Shown here piece by piece: positions 59,600 to 64,000 of a stretch of 64,000 bases of DNA. The position numbers and the translations under genes were made by a program. The DNA comes from Beta vulgaris subsp. vulgaris. Lineage: Eukaryota > Streptophyta > Magnoliopsida > Caryophyllales > Amaranthaceae. A model generated the notes under the pieces. That model ran no database searches, was not told where the DNA came from, and saw nothing but the letters and a program-made list of their open reading frames with translations. The DNA lies in assembly GCF_026745355.1 (NCBI RefSeq), contig NC_079202.1:33355508-33419507 (forward strand), given 5' to 3'. The stretch's first letter is position 1. The number at the start of each line of letters is the position of its first letter.

Positions 59600-61126
59600 T
59601 GAGCACTATAAGAGGGGGGTGAATTATAGTGAGAGAATAAGCTATACTTTTTGCGGAATTAAAAGTAAACTTGGGAACAAATAATGGGAACACGAGAGAT
59701 TTAGCGAGGAAAAACTTCCTAGGCCTAGTAGGAAGAAACAACCTCGACCACAAGGGATTTTAAACAACTTTCCACTATAATAGGCCAAAACAACTCTGAT
59801 TAAAACCTATTACTTTTCTCTCGATTCTCAACTTAAGTCACTCAACTCAAGTTCCCAACGATAGTTCCCACAACTGACGTTCCTCTCAAACTTCACTCGA
59901 AGTTCCTTTCTCTTTCTCTTTCTCTTGCTTCACTCAAAGCTTCTCACACTTACAAGAGTTCACTCAAACCCTTTTCTCAAAAATACACTTTGTAAAACAA
60001 TAATGGAAGAGTAATAAACTCGATTAATGTAAGTATGAATTCTCTTAAGGAAAAGGCACCGACTCTTTTAGATAACTAAGACAATATTAGCTAAGTCAGA
60101 CACAAATTGTTCAAAGGAATTAGGCGCCTATTTATAGACAATTAAGACAAGACATGTTCTCCACTAATTAAACTATTATCACAGGATGTCCATGATTTTA
60201 ATCAATTAATTAAATTAAATTAATTATTCCATGACATGTAAAACATCCCACCAATCCACTACTTCACTCCATAAGGGAAGCAGTAACATATTACGTGGTT
60301 TTACAAAACTTGGATAATAATTAAACTCATTTAAATTAATTAAATACTTGGAGGATAATTAACTAAGCCACTAAATCCACTATCTACAAAAACGTGTAGC
60401 AGTATCTTTTAGGCGTGTAATCCAGTTTTTAGGAAATAAAATAATTTATTTACTTTAGCTATTTTTTAGGAAAAATATCTTTTTTTTTAAAATTTCTTTG
60501 ATAAAATCGAAAAACAATTTTATATTTTAAAAACCGAAACATTTTAAAAACCGAAAAGATATTATTTTTGAAAACAAAATCTTTTAAATAAAATATAAAA
60601 AGATAAGATTTGAAAATCGGTTAAATTAAAATCAGAAAATCTTTTTAAAATCTTTTCCTAACAAACTTAAACTAAATTCCTAAAATAGTGGATCTTAGTT
60701 AAAACAACCCTAAAAACTCTAACTAACATGTTGGGCGCATATTTAAGTTAGGCGCGCAACATTAGAGACTCTTAGGAGTTCCTAAATCAGTTTTAAATCT
60801 TGTTCCCTAACCTTGTTCCTATAGTGCCAGGTCTGTTCCTTTCATGGGAACAGAACCAAGTTCCTTTGAGAATTCACCACGAACTTAATTAAGCTTTTAC
60901 TCAACCTTAACATGAAGATAATAAATACACCATAATATATTCTAATCTTCATTCCATTCTTGATTCTTCATCTCTCGAACATCTTTACTTCGATCTTGAT
61001 TAATTCTCCGTTTTAATCTTCAATCAAGCATTCTCTTAGCTCGAGCATGAATTACCTTGCAACAACATAAATAAAATATACTATGTCTTTTGTGGTTAGG
61101 TCATCTTCAAAACTCAAGGGTCAACA
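59600..61126 (-). repeat. 3' LTR of a minus-strand copia derivative
   Basis: TGAGCACTATAAGAGGGGGG to GGGTCAACA, 1.53 kb. The terminus (AAGAGGGGGGTGAATT) matches that of the element at 8571. TATAAATA at 60137-60130 (minus); GCGC-rich words at 60735-60765. Inserted after the copia integrase (flank TAATA). Confidence 0.8.
60130..60137 (-). promoter_or_regulatory. TATA box of copia LTR
   Basis: TATTTATA on plus in CGCCTATTTATAGAC. Confidence 0.55.
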
Positions 61127-61142
61127 ATTTCCCCCTTTTTGA
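61127..61142 (-). other. Copia polypurine tract
   Basis: Plus ATTTCCCCCTTTTTGA; minus-strand purine run beside the LTR, like 9679-9694. Confidence 0.65.
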
Positions 61143-61629
61143 AGATGACAACAAAAGGCATATAATATAATAAAATGTAATACACATAAGTCATATAAAA
61201 ACAATTTTAACAAAGTATGTAACCAAGTTAAATTAAGTATTATAGACTCGTTATTTTATTTTGTAAAGAAGAAACATGAGAACATAATCCATGACAAAAA
61301 AAAAGTTACTCTGATTGCCTTTATCTTTCCCCCTTTGGCATCTTCAAAAACATTAGTTCACGATTTCAAAAAGATGAATTTTATCTACTAAACACATCAC
61401 ACCACCAAACTTGTGAGAAATAATTTGGTTAGTATAGGCAAATAAAGCATTCAACTCTCAAAACCGCAATCCAAGAATATTAGCCATTCAATAGACGCAC
61501 ACATGCAAAAAGATCAAACTAGAATTATCAAATTAACAAGTCCCATTGTAGCATGATTAAAAGAGAAAGATAGAAACGACAATTATTAATAAGTTCATGT
61601 TCCCAAAAAAAACTAAACTAAGAAAAGAT
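61143..61629 (-). other. Untranslated 3' internal region
   Basis: Non-coding; short TTTCCCCCTTTGGCATCTTC phrase as in the 9.7-10.2 kb and 19.5-19.9 kb regions of the other copia element. Confidence 0.55.
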
Positions 61630-63446
61630 TTAAGGTTTAGGAGAGGGAGGTTGCTCGATTTCTTCCACCACATCATTAAGCTTAGCCATCACCTCCTTAT
61701 GATTTTCGGCCAAGGTATGATCACTCTTGAGCACACCATCTTCCAACTTCAATAGCCGAGAGTTCATTACGGATGGAGGAGGAAAGTTCACTAAGTCGAT
61801 CCATGATCACTTGTTGTCCTTCCAAATCTTTGTCAACTCTGTGCATTACCCCTTTCACTAACCTATTCAAATCCTTGGCTTCCGTGGCAAACTCCATCAT
61901 TGCTTCTGAATGACCCACAACCAAAGAGAACAAATAATCCAATCTTCTAGCATGATCTAGAGTGTATGTAGAACCAATGGTAGGATTTTGAGAAGACGAG
62001 GGAGCATTTTGAGAAGGATTTGGTTCGACTGTTTGTTCCTTAGGTTTGGGAACAGCAGGTTGTTCCTCTGGAATAGGAACATCATCTGTTACCTTATCTT
62101 TAGGAACAGAACAAGAAGGCTTTGAGGTAAAGGGAGGGATAGGATCATTTTGTGGTGCTATGGTAGAAGGTGAAACAGATTTTGGTGGAGATGGAGGAAA
62201 AGGAGGATTGGTTTCCATAGGAACAGGAGTTTGTTCCCTAGAAGGAGGTAGGTTAGACTCATAATCTTCCTTATCAATCACCCTAACTTCATCTTCCTCA
62301 AAACTTTCATCTGCGTCAAGCAAAGGAAAATTTAGCACTTTCATGTTTTGAACTCTTTGACTAGTTCTAGTGCTTTTTGTAACCGGTTTCACCACCTCTT
62401 CAACCACCTTCTTCCCTTTCTTCTTAGCTTCTTCTTTTTCTTTTTCGATTTCCTTTTCTTATTCTTTTTCCAATTTTTCTATTTTCTTCTCTTCAATTTC
62501 TTTTTCTTCTTCTTTGTCTACATCATCATATACTTCATCATCCTCATCATTATCAAGGTTAGCCCTTCCCTTGATTACTTCCCCATTCACAACACAAACA
62601 TTCAAATTATTCAAGGCATTCAACATATTTCCCTTGGATACACCAATGGTTTGAGTTCCCGAAATTTTCACATTGAATTTAAGCAGGATTTCGGTTATTA
62701 GAGCCCCATAACCAACAACAAAACCATTTTTAATACAATGACTCATGTGTTGAATCATTAAAGAGGGAAAGTTTATGTGTTTATGAGAGGCTAAACAATG
62801 AATATAAATCAAGTCCAACATGCTAACTTGAGCATGTTTAGAAAGACGAGGCAATAAGGCTTTCTTTAGGATGTGAAATAAAATTTTGTGGTAGGGAGAA
62901 AGAAGATTATGATCAAGAAATGTTTTTTCCTTTTGACCACCATATTTAACAATCAATTGATCAAAAGAGATCCGAAAATGGATAGGATCCACGTTGCTTC
63001 TTAAAATAAACATCAGTTCCTCTCACAGGAACACCAAGCAATTTACCCAAAGTTTTAGCATTAAAATCAATTTGTGTTCCCTTTACCAAAGTAGAACATG
63101 TCCCTTCTTCATCAATGGAAAAGTTTTCACAAAATTCGTCCATGAGTTTAGGAATTAAACTATTTCCATAACAATTCACAAAAAGATGCTCCCAACCTTG
63201 AAACTTGATCATATTGAACAATTGACGAAAATGTACTCTTTTACACCAAGAAACATCAATGAAAAGACCATGAACATACCTAGATGCCGTGGTATTTTTT
63301 CGAGCAATTCTTGTTGTTCCTCTCTCAGGAACATCTGATTCCCCCTCACTTGTTGTATGTTGATCTTCCACTTCCATTTCCACGGCCTCCTCAATTGTTT
63401 TCCTTTTTCTTAGGATTCTTGTTGATGAATTTGGTGAGATATCCAT
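61630..63446 (-). pseudogene. Copia extra ORF, second version (plant-transposon-protein-like)
   Basis: The start at 63446 reads MDISPNSSTRILRKRKTIEE (basic, nuclear-type). The globular domain runs from TLGKLLGVPVRGTDVY through HKILFHILKKALLPR, LDLIYIHCLASHKHINFP and HMSHCI, to about 62650. An acidic NDEDDEVYDDVDKEEE stretch, a Pro/Ser-rich linker with repeated PVP and a helical tail (LDYLFSLVVGHSEAMM) follow, ending EEIEQPPSPKP and stop at 61630-61632. A frameshift near 63005, one stop at 62459-62461 in a Lys/Glu run and a frame change near 61740 break it. Total about 600 codons. No catalytic motif seen; function unknown. Confidence 0.65.
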
Positions 63447-63721
63447 GGGTGTAGGTGATTCAATGTTAATGGAGGAAGGAGAGGGTTTTCGGATTTGTGG
63501 GAGGAGAGAGAGTGAGAAGTATTTTTGGGATTCATGTTTTGTGGAGGTGTTTTCGGGTTTTATGAGAAGTAAAACAAAGAAGTTAATTTTTGGTTTAAGG
63601 AAAGTTAGGAAATAAAAGAAAATAAATTAAGAAACCGTGTATAGTACACGTTTTTTGGAAAAGAAAAAATCTTCTCAAAAATATCCGCATATATTGGTGA
63701 GATGTTGCCCATGTGATAATC
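63447..63721 (-). promoter_or_regulatory. Region upstream of the extra ORF
   Basis: GA/TG-rich leader directly before the start; a TATATGCGGATA word lies near 63690 (minus). No clear promoter is provable. Confidence 0.3.
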
Positions 63722-64000
63722 CACTACTTCACTCCATAAGGGAAGCAGTAACATATTACATGGTTTTACAAAACTTGGAGAATAATTAAACTCATTTAAA
63801 TTAATTAAATACTTGGAGGATAATTAACTAAGCCACTAAATCCACTATCTACAAAAACGTGTAGCAGTATCTTTTAGGCGTGTAATCCAGTTTTTAGGAA
63901 ATAAAATAATTTATTTACTTTAGCAAGTTTTTTGGAAAATTATCTTTTTTTAAAATATCTTTGATAAAATCGAAAAACAATTTTATATATTTTAAAAACC
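63722..64000 (-). mobile_element. Second LTR copy, U3 part only (runs off window)
   Basis: Repeats 60253-60530 closely, beginning AATCCACTACTTCACTCC and including AAACGTGTAGCAGTATCT. The TATA-proximal and R/U5 parts (59600-60252 equivalent) and a primer site are absent at the junction, so this is a recombined or deleted LTR. Confidence 0.75.

Overview
The window is plant nuclear DNA, A+T-rich, from a transposon-dense region of a eudicot. It holds spliced eukaryotic coding sequence, Ty1/copia and Ty3/gypsy retrotransposons with tRNA-Met primer sites, CACTA, Helitron, Mutator-like and Stowaway-like DNA elements, and no bacterial gene organisation. Repeat style would fit Caryophyllales such as the spinach/beet group, but that is a guess. 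The only confidently recognised host gene is at the left edge: the last two exons of a C-type-lectin receptor-like kinase (Arabidopsis At1g52310 type), split by a 2.8 kb intron that itself carries an inverted-repeat element. A doubtful set of minus-strand exons lies at about 22.8-24.5 kb. Everything else is repeats and mobile DNA. Layout: 1-3.4 kb kinase 3' end; 3.9-7.8 kb LTR debris, a 32-bp minisatellite and an LTR promoter; 7.8-21.1 kb a Tekay-type gypsy LTR split by a minus-strand Ty1/copia element (8.57-19.99 kb) that has an extra gene after pol and a partial tandem second copy; 21.1-26.1 kb two LTR fragments around candidate exons; 26.2-28.4 kb CACTA element and an orphan CACTA end; 28.6-29.3 kb inverted-repeat element plus long TA and TG microsatellites; 29.3-30.8 kb gypsy gag relic; 30.8-33.3 kb solo gypsy LTR with target duplication; 33.3-40.5 kb an old degenerate tandem array cut by a Helitron and by a CACTA element that holds another solo LTR; 40.6-46.8 kb a Mutator-like terminal-repeat pair with gypsy LTRs inside; 47.2-64 kb a nest at least four insertions deep: gypsy LTR, then gypsy element with LTR and chromodomain integrase, then plus-strand copia, then a minus-strand copia derivative. 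The gypsy LTR of about 2.5 kb that begins TGTAACACCCC (plus strand) occurs five times (7.85, 30.85, 35.43, 47.24, 49.47 kb) and is the main architect of the region. The most unusual content is the extra gene in two diverged copia elements (10.56-12.26 kb and 61.63-63.45 kb). Both share a domain that aligns without gaps over 49 residues (14 identical), although their acidic regions sit on opposite sides of it. In the second element the gene has LTR sequence on both sides and no gag or pol in view. Other notable items are a 2 kb copia leader with a TATA-containing promoter-like block and a small membrane ORF, a 12-unit array of hairpin-forming repeats, and a recurring GC-rich block upstream of TATAAATA in several LTRs.
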